From assembly GCF_949987515.2 (NCBI RefSeq), contig NC_082684.1, positions 20,141,701 through 20,205,700 on the forward strand: a DNA stretch of 64,000 bases. Direction: 5' to 3'. A program made the translations under genes and the position numbers. Below, piece after piece: positions 34,836 through 45,454 of this stretch. This stretch comes from Delphinus delphis. Its lineage: Eukaryota; Chordata; Mammalia; Artiodactyla; Delphinidae. Under the pieces are notes generated by a model. The model was not told the DNA's origin and ran no database searches. It was given only the letters and a program-made list of their open reading frames with translations. Positions within the stretch are counted from its first letter, which is position 1, and every line of letters starts with the position of its first letter.

Positions 34836-36010
34836 CCTGTAGCAATCATCTATCCTATAAGCTTGCAAGTACATTGATTTCAGGTACTGTTTATATCTCC
34901 CAGCAAGTAGAGGGGTTAATGAATGACATTTCCTTGTCTGACATAAATTCTCTGTTCTTCCTTTCTATACAGAAGGTTTTCACCAACTCTCTTCCCTCAA
35001 AATTTACCAGTCCAAACTTGCTATCCTGTCCATACTTGTTATTGATTATATATCACTGTACTCTATTCTTTTTGCATGATTTTTTAAATTAATGTAACTT
35101 ATCTTTTAAACGTTCCACATTTTAGAGGCCTGCTTTATATTGTCTGTACACAGTTTAGGTTTTGTTTTGTTTGGGGTTTTTTGTTTTGTTTTGTTTTGTT
35201 TTAATAGCACTAGGTGGTCAATTATTGTCTATTGAATGAATACCTGAGCCATGAGCCACAACTCAGGACATTTTTCCCCTATAGGATGTTAATCTTCGAT
35301 TTTATAATACAGGCTACTGGAAAAATATATAACAATATGTAGGAGATCATTTTCTTATGGTTTATAAGTTCATAAGCTATTTAAAGACAAAGAGACATTT
35401 GTATATGGAAATCATTTACAAATTTAGAATTATTTTCTCCTTTTTTGTTTCCATATTAACATTGTGCAGAAAAAGCTAGAACTAGTATCTGGTTTAATCA
35501 CATATGAATGGATGGAAATAATTTTATCACAATGATAAAGTAAAAGTTTCTACCACTTGTCAAACTTGATAGTAGCGCTTATGGTATTAACTCTGAAGAC
35601 TATGGATTGTTTAAATAATTATGGCTTCTAATTTTTTTTTCACGTCTTAGAGAACTTGTGTATACAATTTGCTTAGAAATCACATGTAGAAGGAATTCAT
35701 TATTGTAATTTTTAAATGAATTTTAAGTAAATGGATATTCAAAGTTATTGACACTTTATATGTTTATTAACATTCCTATTACACCAGGTTTATGTTTCAT
35801 GAAGTTAAAAGGTTCATGAAAAATTTTTATTTTTGATCTAAATTTTCAAAATAATCAAGATTAACATTTATTACCTGCTTAGTCATTACTAAACATGCAT
35901 TTTTAAATACACATTATTCTATTTATGTTCTAAAAGAATGCTATTTAGAGGATGAAATTAGGAAATATTTGACTAGATATTTTGGAAGATATTTTCCTTT
36001 TTTTCCCACT
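34836..36010. other. AT-rich stretch with a TTTTG run
   Basis: A simple repeat of TTTG/TTTTG units lies at about 35158-35203. Otherwise unrecognised. Confidence 0.45.
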
Positions 36011-36017
36011 ACATATT

Positions 36018-37428
36018 TTTGTTTACTGAGGAATAATTTACATACAATAAAAAGCAGTTTAAGTGCTATGGATTATAGAGTAGTTGATGTTTAACTGTGT
36101 AAGATACTGCCAAACATTTTTTCAAAGTGATCCTGCAATTTTACAATCCTACCATGAAAATATGAGAATCGGAATTGCTTTACATCCTCACCAACATTTG
36201 GCATGCCCAACCTTTTAATTTTACTCTTTCTAGTCAGTGTGCAGTAGGAACATATTAGCATGTTTTTCCTTGACAAATAATGATGCTGAGATATTTTGAT
36301 GAGTTTATTGTCCAATCACATGTTTTCTGAAGTGACTATTCAATTGCTCTGCTCCTTTTTAATTTTGTTTTTCATTTTATTATTGAAGTACATGAATTTT
36401 TAAACATACTTTGAAACACAAGTTGTTTGGCAGATGGATAAAGTGTGAATATTTTTTCCAGGAATATTTTATACATGCCTAAGTAAATTCTTTTGGAAGT
36501 ATATCCATTATCATTAGTCTTAAATCTTTGCTTTCTAGAACTTATACCTTAGAATATCTTGTACAACTACTGCCCACTTGAAGAATCCTAATAATTTACC
36601 AAAAAGGTAACTCAAAATAATAATTGAAAAAGGTTTTTCCAGCTAGCCAGGTATGAGAGCTGAAGACCATATTTATTTAGAGGCATCTTAAGTAGTCTAG
36701 CTAATTGGAAACTGAATGCTAAGTGAGCTCAGTGGGTAATTTTGAAGGATAGGTTTTCTTCCAGTTCCACAAATATGTCACTCTTTTGCATGTGAGTCTA
36801 TACTAAGTTTTCCAATCCATAAACATAGAATATCTTTCCCTTTATTTAAATATTTTTTTTATTTCTTTTTTCAGGGTTTTATAGTTTTCTGCAGACAGGT
36901 CTAGGATATATTTTGTTAGATATATCTACATGGTTCTTTCTTTGTTTCTTTGTTGCTATTGAGAGTGGTATTTGGAAGAGTGGGAGGGCTAAATGGATAA
37001 GGGGGTCAACAGTATAATAACAGATGGAAACTAAATTTTGGTGGTGAAAATGCTGTAGTGTATACAGAAGTTGAGATATAATGTTGTACACATGAAATTT
37101 ATATAATGTTATAAATCAATGTTGCCTCAATAAAAAATTGTATTTTGAATAAAAATGTCTATTGTTTATTTATAGGAATTTTGTATATTAATCATATATA
37201 TTGATGTAATTGCTCATTACTTCCAGGAATCATTCTGTAGATTTTTGGGGGAGGGGGGACTTTTTGTTTGTTTGTTTGCTTTACATAGGTAAGTCATCTG
37301 CAAATAAAATGGATGTTTTTCTTTCTTTCTTCCAATCTGAATATATTTTTATTTATTTTTCTTGTTTTATTGCACTAACAAGGATTTCCATTAATTCAAT
37401 GATGTTGAATGAGAGTAGTGAGAGAGCA
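36018..37428 (-). mobile_element. Ancient L1M-type LINE, ORF2 RT to C-terminus, antisense
   Basis: On the plus strand, antisense L1 landmarks appear in order: tgaggaataatttacataca, cattttttcaaagtgatcct, ttacatcctcaccaacattt, ttttactctttctagtcagt, ccaatccataaacatagaat (36812), ttttatagttttctgcagac (36877), gtcatctgcaaataaa (37293, the RT Asp-Asp codons) and ttgaatgagagtagtgagag (37405). A sense-oriented L1-like 3' end interrupts it at 36975-37142. It is broken in all frames. Confidence 0.8.
36975..37142 (+). repeat. Short L1-like 3' end inserted in antisense L1M
   Basis: aaactaaattttggtggtga, gtagtgtatacagaagttga, tgttgtacacatgaaattta and cctcaataaaaaatt form a sense 3' terminus with a polyadenylation-like AATAAA. 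Surrounding L1M resumes after it. Family name not certain. Confidence 0.6.
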
Positions 37429-37429
37429 C

Positions 37430-38375
37430 AATAAATCTGTCTTAATTTGAAGAAGACATGATGAATCTGGACTACTATGTAGTACTCTAGTAAGGAAGTG
37501 TAATGTCACACCCACAGGATGATGATGGGGATATATCAAAAGGACATAAAAGTAAAGTGAAAATGCACCCAATGGCCACAGCTGGACCCATTTGATAAAT
37601 ATAAGTAAAATAATGTCAGACTCTAACCCAAAGTACAAAGTAAATGTTCATGAGTACATACTAATATAAAGGATTGAATAAATAAACAAATCTGTTATAC
37701 AGAAGAATTCCAAATACTTCATGTAGATACCCTTAAGGGGATGTAGCGTATCTCCATACTTCTTAAGTGTGGGCTGCACATAATAACTTCCAAAGAGTAC
37801 AGTATGTGAAAGGATGAAGAAGAATAAATGTATAGTGTTAAAACCTGACAAACACTAGCTCAGCTAAGTAATGAAGTTAACATCAATAGGAATAAGTCAC
37901 TTTAACAACGTGTAGCCTTGCTATGATATGATGAGAATGGTGCTTTATCTCCATCATCTTTCTCCCCCAAACCTATAACCTATTCTAATCATGAGAAAAC
38001 ATCAGGGAAATTCCCATAAAGGTTCACTGTACTATAATTCCCTTATCAGTACCCCCTCAAAACTGTGAAGGTCTACACATACAAGGAAAGTCTGAGAAAT
38101 TGTTACAACCAAGAAGAGCCTCAGGAGACATGACAATTAAATGTAATGTTGTATACTAGATGGAATTCTGGAAAAGTACATTACACAAATACTTAGGAAA
38201 TTTGAATAAAATTGATTTTAGTTAATTATAATGTATCAATATTAGCTAATTAATTCTGACAAATTTACCATACTATTTATTGTAAGTTAGTAATATGAGA
38301 TATTTATGAATTCTATGTATTATCTTTGTAATTTTTCTGTAAATCTTAAATCTATTCTAAAATAAACAATCTAAA
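37430..38375 (+). repeat. Ancient L1-type 3' UTR block
   Basis: A long, well-ordered mammalian repeat: aatgtcagactctaacccaa, ttatacagaagaattccaaa, gtgtgggctgcacataataa, aacctgacaaacactagctc, tcatgagaaaacatcaggga, gaaagtctgagaaattgtta, ggagacatgacaattaaatg, ending tttttctgtaaatcttaaat...aaaataaac. I know this as an old L1 3' UTR. The subfamily is not asserted. Confidence 0.7.
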
Positions 38376-38391
38376 AATATAGAGATCACGG

Positions 38392-38910
38392 ACTTTCCTG
38401 GTGGCAGAGTGTTTAAGAATCAACCTGCCAGGGGCTTCCCTGGTGGCGCAGTGGTTAAGAGTCCGCCTGCTGATGCAGGGGACACGGGTTCGTGCCCCGG
38501 TCCCGGAGGATCCCACGTGCCGCAGAGCGGATGGTCCGTGAGCCATGGCCGCTGGGCCTGCGCATCCGGAGCCTGTGCTCCGCAATGGGAGGGGCCGCAT
38601 CAGTGAGGGGCCCGCGTACCGCAAAAAAAAAAAAAAAAAAAAAAAAAAAATTCAAAAAAAAAAAACGAATCAACCTGCCAGTTCAGAGGACACAGGTTTG
38701 ATCCCCGGTCTGGGAAGATCCCACATGCCACTGAGCAACTAAGCTCGTGCACCACAACTACTGAACCTGCGCTCTAGAGCCCGCGCATCACAACTACCGA
38801 AGCCCACATGCCCTAGAGCCTGTGCACAGCAACTACTGAGCCCGCGTGCTGCAACTAGAGAAAGTTCACACGCAGCAATAAAGACCCAATGCAGCCAAAA
38901 CAATATATAC
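38392..38910 (+). mobile_element. CHR-type SINE, long form, split by a younger SINE
   Basis: The head (gactttcctggtggcagagt) runs to 38416. The rest resumes at 38682 (ttcagaggacacaggtttga) and continues through the CA-rich body to an A-rich end at about 38910. Outer flanks atatagaga and atacagaga may be its target duplication. Confidence 0.94.
38432..38666 (+). mobile_element. CHR-type SINE, short form, young, nested
   Basis: CpG-rich short SINE with a tail of about 40 As broken by ttc. A perfect 15-bp target duplication made of the host SINE's own sequence, gaatcaacctgccag, lies at 38417-38431 and 38667-38681. It gives a direct relative age: short form after long form. Confidence 0.98.
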
Positions 38911-41070
38911 AGAGAGACCATCCATATACCTATATACAACTCTAGTAGATTTTCATATTTTGCTAAAATTTGTTCATATTTTTAATGACATAGAATATTA
39001 TAGGTGCTAGGTGAATACTACTTTCTACTACCTCTAGGTTACAACTGTATAAGTTTGAAGTTTATCAAACCTATGCACGTCCATATATCAGCACATCACA
39101 TCATATATATATATATATATGTATCAAAAACATGTTTTTTATGAATGTGACTATAGTATATGAATATTTTGAATCTTTGTATGAATGTTATTATATTGTA
39201 CAAACCATAATATGGCTTGCTTTTTAAGTAAAATATGTTTAATTTGAGTTATTTATAATGTCACATATAACTATTTCATTAATTTAATTGCTTTATATTG
39301 ATTATTTGTATGAATATACTATACTTATTCTTATATTTATTCTCTAGTTCGTGGGTATTTTGAAGATTTTCCAACTTTTAACCATTACAAAAAGTTGTAG
39401 GAACATATTTTTTTCTCCTTCTGCATTTTTATATGACATTTCTGAGAGTATAATTTTGTTGTGAAAAATATTTTCATTTTTAAATGTGTTAGATATTTCC
39501 AGAATGTGCTCCAGGTTGTGAACAGAGTAGAAATCTACCTTTTGTTCACATCTTCAAAAACATTTGGAGGTACCTAGGTTTTAGTCCAATGTATATAAAA
39601 TATTATTTAATGTGCTTTTGTCTAATTGTTATGAATTTTCTATGTAATTAATAGCAAAATTGTATAATTTTGTTCATTTTCAAATGTGTCCATCTCTTTG
39701 CTTTTAAAAAGTTAAATATAAAATCTGAATACTACAAATCCTTTATTGGTTAAAAGATGGCAAATGTATTCTAATGTTTTACTGTATGTTTAAACAGTGT
39801 TTAAGCTATCTAGAAGGGTACAGTTGTTTCTAATTTAATATAACTGAATGTATTTACCTTATGGTCTATACTTCTTGAGTATTGTTTGAAATTTTTTTCC
39901 AACCTCAAAGTTATAAAATACTTTTTGACATTTTTATTTAAAGTTTTTACTTTTTAAAAAATTTGTATCTCATTGTGATATCTGTAATTATTTTTGTTTA
40001 TGGTATGAAGTAGAGATTTAGATTTTCCATAGTGAATGTGCCAGCATTTTTATTTGAACACAGCAACTTTTCCTCACTAGCTGGTAATGCTACCTCTTAT
40101 ATGGAGTCCTAATCAATATTATTGGTTTACTTGTCCCTAATTCTGCCAATACTATGATAAAACTATGAATTTTCATATTGTCTTTAGAATGATAAAAAAA
40201 AAATCTTCTGATATCTCCCTCAAAATTTATTATTTACTTCAGCTACTTTTTCCATTTGCACATTAGTATCAACATACCAAATTTATTAAATTACTATTTA
40301 AAGCATTTCTAGATTTATAGATTATTGGGAAATTTGATATCTGAATGTTGGCTTTTTCCATCCATGGATATAGTATAGCCAGCTATTTCTTTGTGCAAAA
40401 CTTCTTTTATGTTTTTCAATAATTATTGGTAATTTTCATTGTTTTATATATTTTGTCTTTAAGCTTTATCCCTGGGTACCTTTACAGTTTTGTTTTTATA
40501 AATACAGTCTTTTCATTTCTATTATACTTTCTATTTGTTAGTACTAGGAATACCATTAATGTTTTTGTGGATCTTGATTCTAGAAAAGTTGATAATTTTT
40601 AAAAATAATTTTGATAGCTGAATTTGTTGATTCTCCTGTGTATTAACTAAGATATAACAGTATGAATAGAGATAATTTCTATTTTTTGCACCATTTCTAT
40701 CTTTTAAGAATGCAATGTCTAGGACTTCGCATTACAAGAATGAATAAAATCTATGTTGTTCAGTGTAGGTTTTTGACAGATACCCTTCAGACAGTTAAGG
40801 AACTTCCTCTGCAGTAGAAATCACTTGAGTTTCTATCAATATCTTGAACTAAGTACTGAAATGTAATAAATTCTTCATCTGCTTCTTTTAAGCTCATAGT
40901 TTTTTTCTCCTTTAAACTCTATGCAACATGACTTAATGATAGTTTTATCTGAAATTGACATTTATTTGCATTCCTGGGAATAAGCATTAATTTGTTAGAA
41001 TATAGTTTGCATAGGTGCATATGTGTATGCCTGTACCTGTGCACATATATGTTTATAATATTAAACTTGA

Positions 41071-41356
41071 GGGACTTCCCTGGTGGTGCAGTGGTTAAGA
41101 ATCCACCTGCCAATTCAGGGGACACACGGGTACAAGCCCTGGTCTGGGAAGATCCCACATGCCGCAGAGCAACTAAGCCTGTGTGCCACAACTACTGGAG
41201 CCTGCACACCTAGAGCCCGTGCTCTGAAACAAAAGAAGCCACCACAGTGAGAAGCCCACACACCTCAATGAAGAATAGCTCCCACTCGCCGCAGCCCCCA
41301 CACAGCAATGAAGACCCAACACAGCCAAAAATAAAATAAATAAATTTATTAAAAAT
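41071..41356 (+). mobile_element. CHR-type SINE, long form
   Basis: Head gggacttccctggtggtgca, body ending cagcaatgaagacccaacac, AAAT tail. A perfect 13-bp target duplication, atattaaacttga, lies at 41058-41070 and 41357-41369. Confidence 0.97.
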
Positions 41357-42852
41357 ATATTAAACTTGATTTGTTAATATTTTATTTTGGATTGTTGTTT
41401 CATATGAATTCTTCATGGAAACTGGTATCAATTTTCTTTTTTCTTTTTGTTGTTCTTGTCTGGTTTTGTTATTGAGCTTATACTAGCCTAATATACTTAA
41501 ACTGAATAGCTTTCCTTTTTCTAGGTTTATTGTCTGAAATTACATAAAATCAGGAACATCTGTTCCTTGAAGGTTAAGTCATCTGGGTTGACTGTGTCTT
41601 TTTTAAGTAAAAAGTCTTAAGATCGAAGATTCAATTTTTGTTCACATTCTTTTTCAGATATTCAGTTTTCTGTTATTTTCAGTACATTTTTATAATTTCT
41701 ATATTTTCTCAAGATTCTATTAATTAATTTTATTCACATTGTTAAGGAAATTGACAGAAAGTTATTCAAAATATCTTATTATTTTTAGAAATTCTACTGT
41801 ATCTAAATTTGTATCCCTCTTTTGTTCTAAATCTTTTTGTGGGGTTTCCCCCCTAATCAGTATTGCTAAAGTAACAAATATATTGATCTTTTCTCTCCTA
41901 ATGTGTTTCTATTTCATTAATCTCTACTCTTGCTATTATTATTCCCAGATTTTTACTATAGTCTTTTGTTTCGTAGGTTCCCTTAGCTCTTTTTTAGAAT
42001 TTTTTAAAAATTAAATGCATTTAAATTTATAAATTTACCACTAATTACTATATTAGCTCTTTTTTTTTTGCAAATTTTGGTGTATTAAGTTTATTTTGGT
42101 TCTACTTTATATGTATTTTGAAATTGTCAATATAGTTTCCTTTATCATCTATATAATACTGTATAATATTTAGTATGCAGTTATGTTCTTAAGCAAATTT
42201 TTGCTGTTGTTACTTATTTTTAATGTCACTGCATTGAGATATAATTGTATGAATTATTTTGACACATTTTGTAAGTGAAAATAAACTAATACAAAGTTTT
42301 TTAGTAAAATATTCTCTATTTTGGAGGGTTAGATCTTATGTAAATAGTTATTAGTTTCAAACATACTATAGTTTTTTGTTAACATTTTCTGTGTACCTAC
42401 TGACTACTTTTCTTGGCTGACTTATCAATCTCTAATGGAGATGTGCTAAAATGAACTTCCCATGATTGCTGATTTAATTGCTTCTTGAAAATTTTTTACT
42501 CATGCTTTGTATATTTGAAGGCTGTTATGTTACATGATTATAAATTCATGATTTGTATATCTCCTTGAAGAGATTTGTGAGTTTTTTCTTTTAATATTAT
42601 GTAGTGCCAAGTGTAATATTAATAATTTTACCATAAAGTACATTTTATCTGATATTAACATTGCTTTATTTGTTTTTTTAGTTGCCAATGTTTGCATGGC
42701 ATATCTGCTTTCAGACCTCTATTATCACCTTTATATATTATGTTTGTTTATGTGTTCCTTATATGTAGAATATAGCTGATTTTGTATTGCTGAAGTTGTT
42801 TTTAATCCAATCTGATAACATTTTCAATAAGAAAATGTACTTTTTATATTTG

Positions 42853-42878
42853 TTGTGACTGTGCATATACAGTCACAA
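42853..42878. repeat. Perfect 10-bp inverted repeat (hairpin)
   Basis: Arms ttgtgactgt and acagtcacaa are separated by gcatat. It lies inside decayed L1M sequence. No terminator, replication or binding function can be supported from sequence alone. Confidence 0.85.
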
Positions 42879-43100
42879 AAACATGTGTTATAAATATAAA
42901 ATGTTATATATGTTGTACCCCATCTTATTTTGTATATGCGTTCCATTTTATTTGTATTCTCTGTCCACCTCCCTCTTGTTATTGTTTTGTTTTAATTTGG
43001 ATTGGATTGATAAATTTCTTGATATCCTTTCTCTTTCCTCTTCTGGTCTGAAGGACGCAGAGTGTGTTTCTATAAATTTAGTGGTGTGACTTACATTTTC

Positions 43101-43860
43101 ACAAACATAGTTAACTGTAAATATTACTTAACAAAACTAAGGGAACCTCATGAACTTTTCTTGAGTACTTACCACCTACTTAGTCTTCTTTCTCATTGAT
43201 CTTTTTATGTACTTTATTTTATATAATTTTAAATATAAAATTATTATTATTATTTGCAGTCAATCTTAATGAAGTTAGCTATTGTACACGATCTGTGCTC
43301 TACCATGTTTTTTGTTTTTCTTCTCTCCTTCTGTTTTCAGTATATTCATTGATTCTTTTGGTTTGGGTCAGAGAGTGTTGTTGACACTCTTATCATATTT
43401 TTTTTAACAGATTTTATATTTTAATTTATTTATATTCAATTATGTTTTAAAAACTTATCTTTACAATTCACTAACAAATACGGACACAAAATAACAACAG
43501 AAAAATAATAAATTTGAAAGTTTATAAAATTAACCCAGAATATAGGAAAAAGCGAAAATAAGAATTATGAGATGGAAACATGAGTGAAGTACACACAACA
43601 TACAGTCCTAGAGACTTTAGAAATATTTGACTCTTGTTCATTTAATAATATTTTTAAAAGTTGTTGAAGAATGTGCACATGCAAAAGAGGGACAGAGAGA
43701 GACTAAGTCACTATTTTTTGGATTCAGAAAGGGCATTAGATTCAATTACACTAACATTCTATGCATAGTCTCTCTTGTTGTAACCCTAACTCTTCTACAA
43801 GCCACTAGAAATTTTCAGAATGTTTGTTAAATTTCAATAAATGACTATAAAATATGAGCT
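43101..43860. other. AT-rich, largely unassigned; possibly decayed L1M inter-ORF sequence
   Basis: It lies between L1M ORF2 and an L2 block. ttatttgcagtcaatcttaa near 43252 resembles the L1M inter-ORF region antisense. The 62- and 67-codon open frames lack motifs. Confidence 0.35.
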
Positions 43861-43864
43861 TAGT

Positions 43865-44345
43865 ATCCCATAATCGGCTAAGATATCACAATCTCTAATT
43901 TTAGTAACACTCTAGTCTTTGTCTCTTCATTCCCCTACCTAAAAAATAACCCAGTCTTGTTAATAACCCAATAATTCCCTTTACATCTTCTATGCCATGT
44001 CCCTCAGTTAGTGCTTACACCCAGATGACTCACAGATACATTACCCCAGCACAGACCTCTTTTCTCAGGTCCAGATCCATGCATTATCTTATATGACCAC
44101 AAGGTACCTCAACTCTTATTCTTGATATCTCCCTCTACTTCACTCTATGTATCTGAATATATTGACAGCTTTCTATCTTCACCACCTTCATCCAAGTCCA
44201 AGACATTATAATAGGAACTATTGCAACACCTTCCTAACAGGCTGTCACATAGCCATTCCAAACCCCCTCTAATCTGTGAAAACAAATCTGATCATATTAG
44301 CTCTTCATAAAACCTTAAATAACACTCTTATCTTTATGTCTCTTA
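43865..44345 (+). repeat. L2-type LINE fragment, RT C-terminal coding region
   Basis: Sense L2 words in order: acacccagatgactcacaga, cagcacagacctcttttctc, tcatccaagtccaagacatt, aactattgcaacaccttcct, aacaggctgtcacatagcca, aacaaatctgatcatattag. Frames are broken. Confidence 0.7.
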
Positions 44346-44349
44346 ATAT

Positions 44350-44830
44350 TTGCTGTCAGTGTTGAGTGTAATTTGGATGGTATAGAATTGTTAAGTTATG
44401 TTCTCTTACCTTCTCCAGAATATTCATCTTTTACCATCTGTCTAGTGGGAAATCTGTGGTTAACCTTACTTAATTCTTTTACATACTATCTCTTCTTCTG
44501 ATCATTTTAATAATGTCTCCTTAGTAGTGATGATATGCAAATTTACTATGAAATATGTGGTTGTAAATTTATCTTTACCCCTCTTGTTTCTCAGACTGTT
44601 TCATGTATGAATTGCTGCCTTTCTTAAATTCTCCATATATTCTTTCTATATAAATATTGCTCCATTTTATTTGCTATACAAATTATATTTTCTGTACAAA
44701 TATTGCTTGTGACTTTCTTTTTAATTGTAATTGGAATATCAAAGTTTATTCTTCATTGTTTAAAAATATCTTTATCACTTTGGATTTTTTTGGGGGGGAA
44801 AGGGTATATCAAGTACCATCTTGAAATTCA
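44350..44830 (-). mobile_element. Ancient L1M-type LINE, ORF1 region, antisense
   Basis: Antisense ORF1 words: ggatggtatagaattgttaa, gtgggaaatctgtggttaac (the 'gatttctcatcagaaac' area), ttgtaaatttatctttaccc, ttgtttctcagactgtttca. Same orientation as the 39.0-43.1 kb fossil and in the right place to be its 5' part. Decayed sequence may reach about 45030. Confidence 0.6.
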
Positions 44831-45188
44831 CCACTTCTCTCGCCAGTGTTCAAGCTAGAGTTTATTCCGCCAGCTATGTGTCTCTGTATTATGAATTTAT
44901 TGCAGTGATTTTATTTTTAAGTTCTATGTAGTTTGTTTTTTATTTAGAGTAAATGTATGTTCTAATCATTTGTTCTGTACACTGCTTTTGTTATTATGTA
45001 TGCTTATAAACTTTGGAATTTTAGTTTCAAACGTGGTTTGAGTGGGATATTTTTGGCTTGTTTGTGTTTTGTTTATTTGTTTTTCTTTCACTTCTTTGTC
45101 TAAATTTTGCAGTTGTCTCAGACTGGATAACTGTTCTCCCAGTCCAGAAATTGGTCATATAGTGGCATTTGAAGTTTATCCTTTACAG

Positions 45189-45446
45189 CAATGGTCCCCA
45201 ACCCCTGGGCTGTGGACCTATCCATGACATGTTAGGAACTGGGCCACACGGCAGGAGGTGAGCAGTGGACAAGTGAGCAAAGCTTCATTTGCTGCTTCCC
45301 ATCACTCCCTATCACTCACATTACCACCTGAACCATGACCCCCCATCGCTCAGGCGTTACCTATTAAAACATCCTCCTCCCCCATCCGTGGAAAAATTGT
45401 CTTCCACAAAACTGGTCCCTGGTACCAAAAAGCTTGGTCACCGCTG
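45189..45446 (-). mobile_element. hAT-Charlie nonautonomous DNA transposon (MER1-like)
   Basis: Terminal sequences caatggtccccaacccctgg and accaaaaagcttggtcaccg match the family's inverted ends. gttaggaactgggccacacg, gcaggaggtgagcagtggac and gtggaaaaattgtcttccac are internal family words. The 8-bp target duplication is ctttacag (45181-45188) and ctctacag (45447-45454), one mismatch, of the length and n-TCTAGA-n style typical of hAT. There is no transposase gene. Confidence 0.88.
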
Positions 45447-45454
45447 CTCTACAG

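Larger units (their letters stand above)
39000..43100 (-). mobile_element. Ancient L1M-type LINE, ORF2, antisense
   Basis: Antisense landmarks from 3' to 5' of the element include ttctctagttcgtgggtatt (39340), gatatctgaatgttggct (40338), gcaaaacttcttttatgttt (40397), ctttatccctgggtaccttt (40464), tgtctaggacttcgcattac (40717), ttgcattcctgggaataagc (40967), gtctggttttgttattgagc (41459), tgcattgagatataattgta (42231), ccatgattgctgatttaatt (42460), cattttatctgatattaaca (42641) and gcatggcatatctgctttca (42695). This covers most of ORF2. It is very diverged, with no usable frame. A SINE (41071-41356) is inserted. Edges are approximate. Confidence 0.75.
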
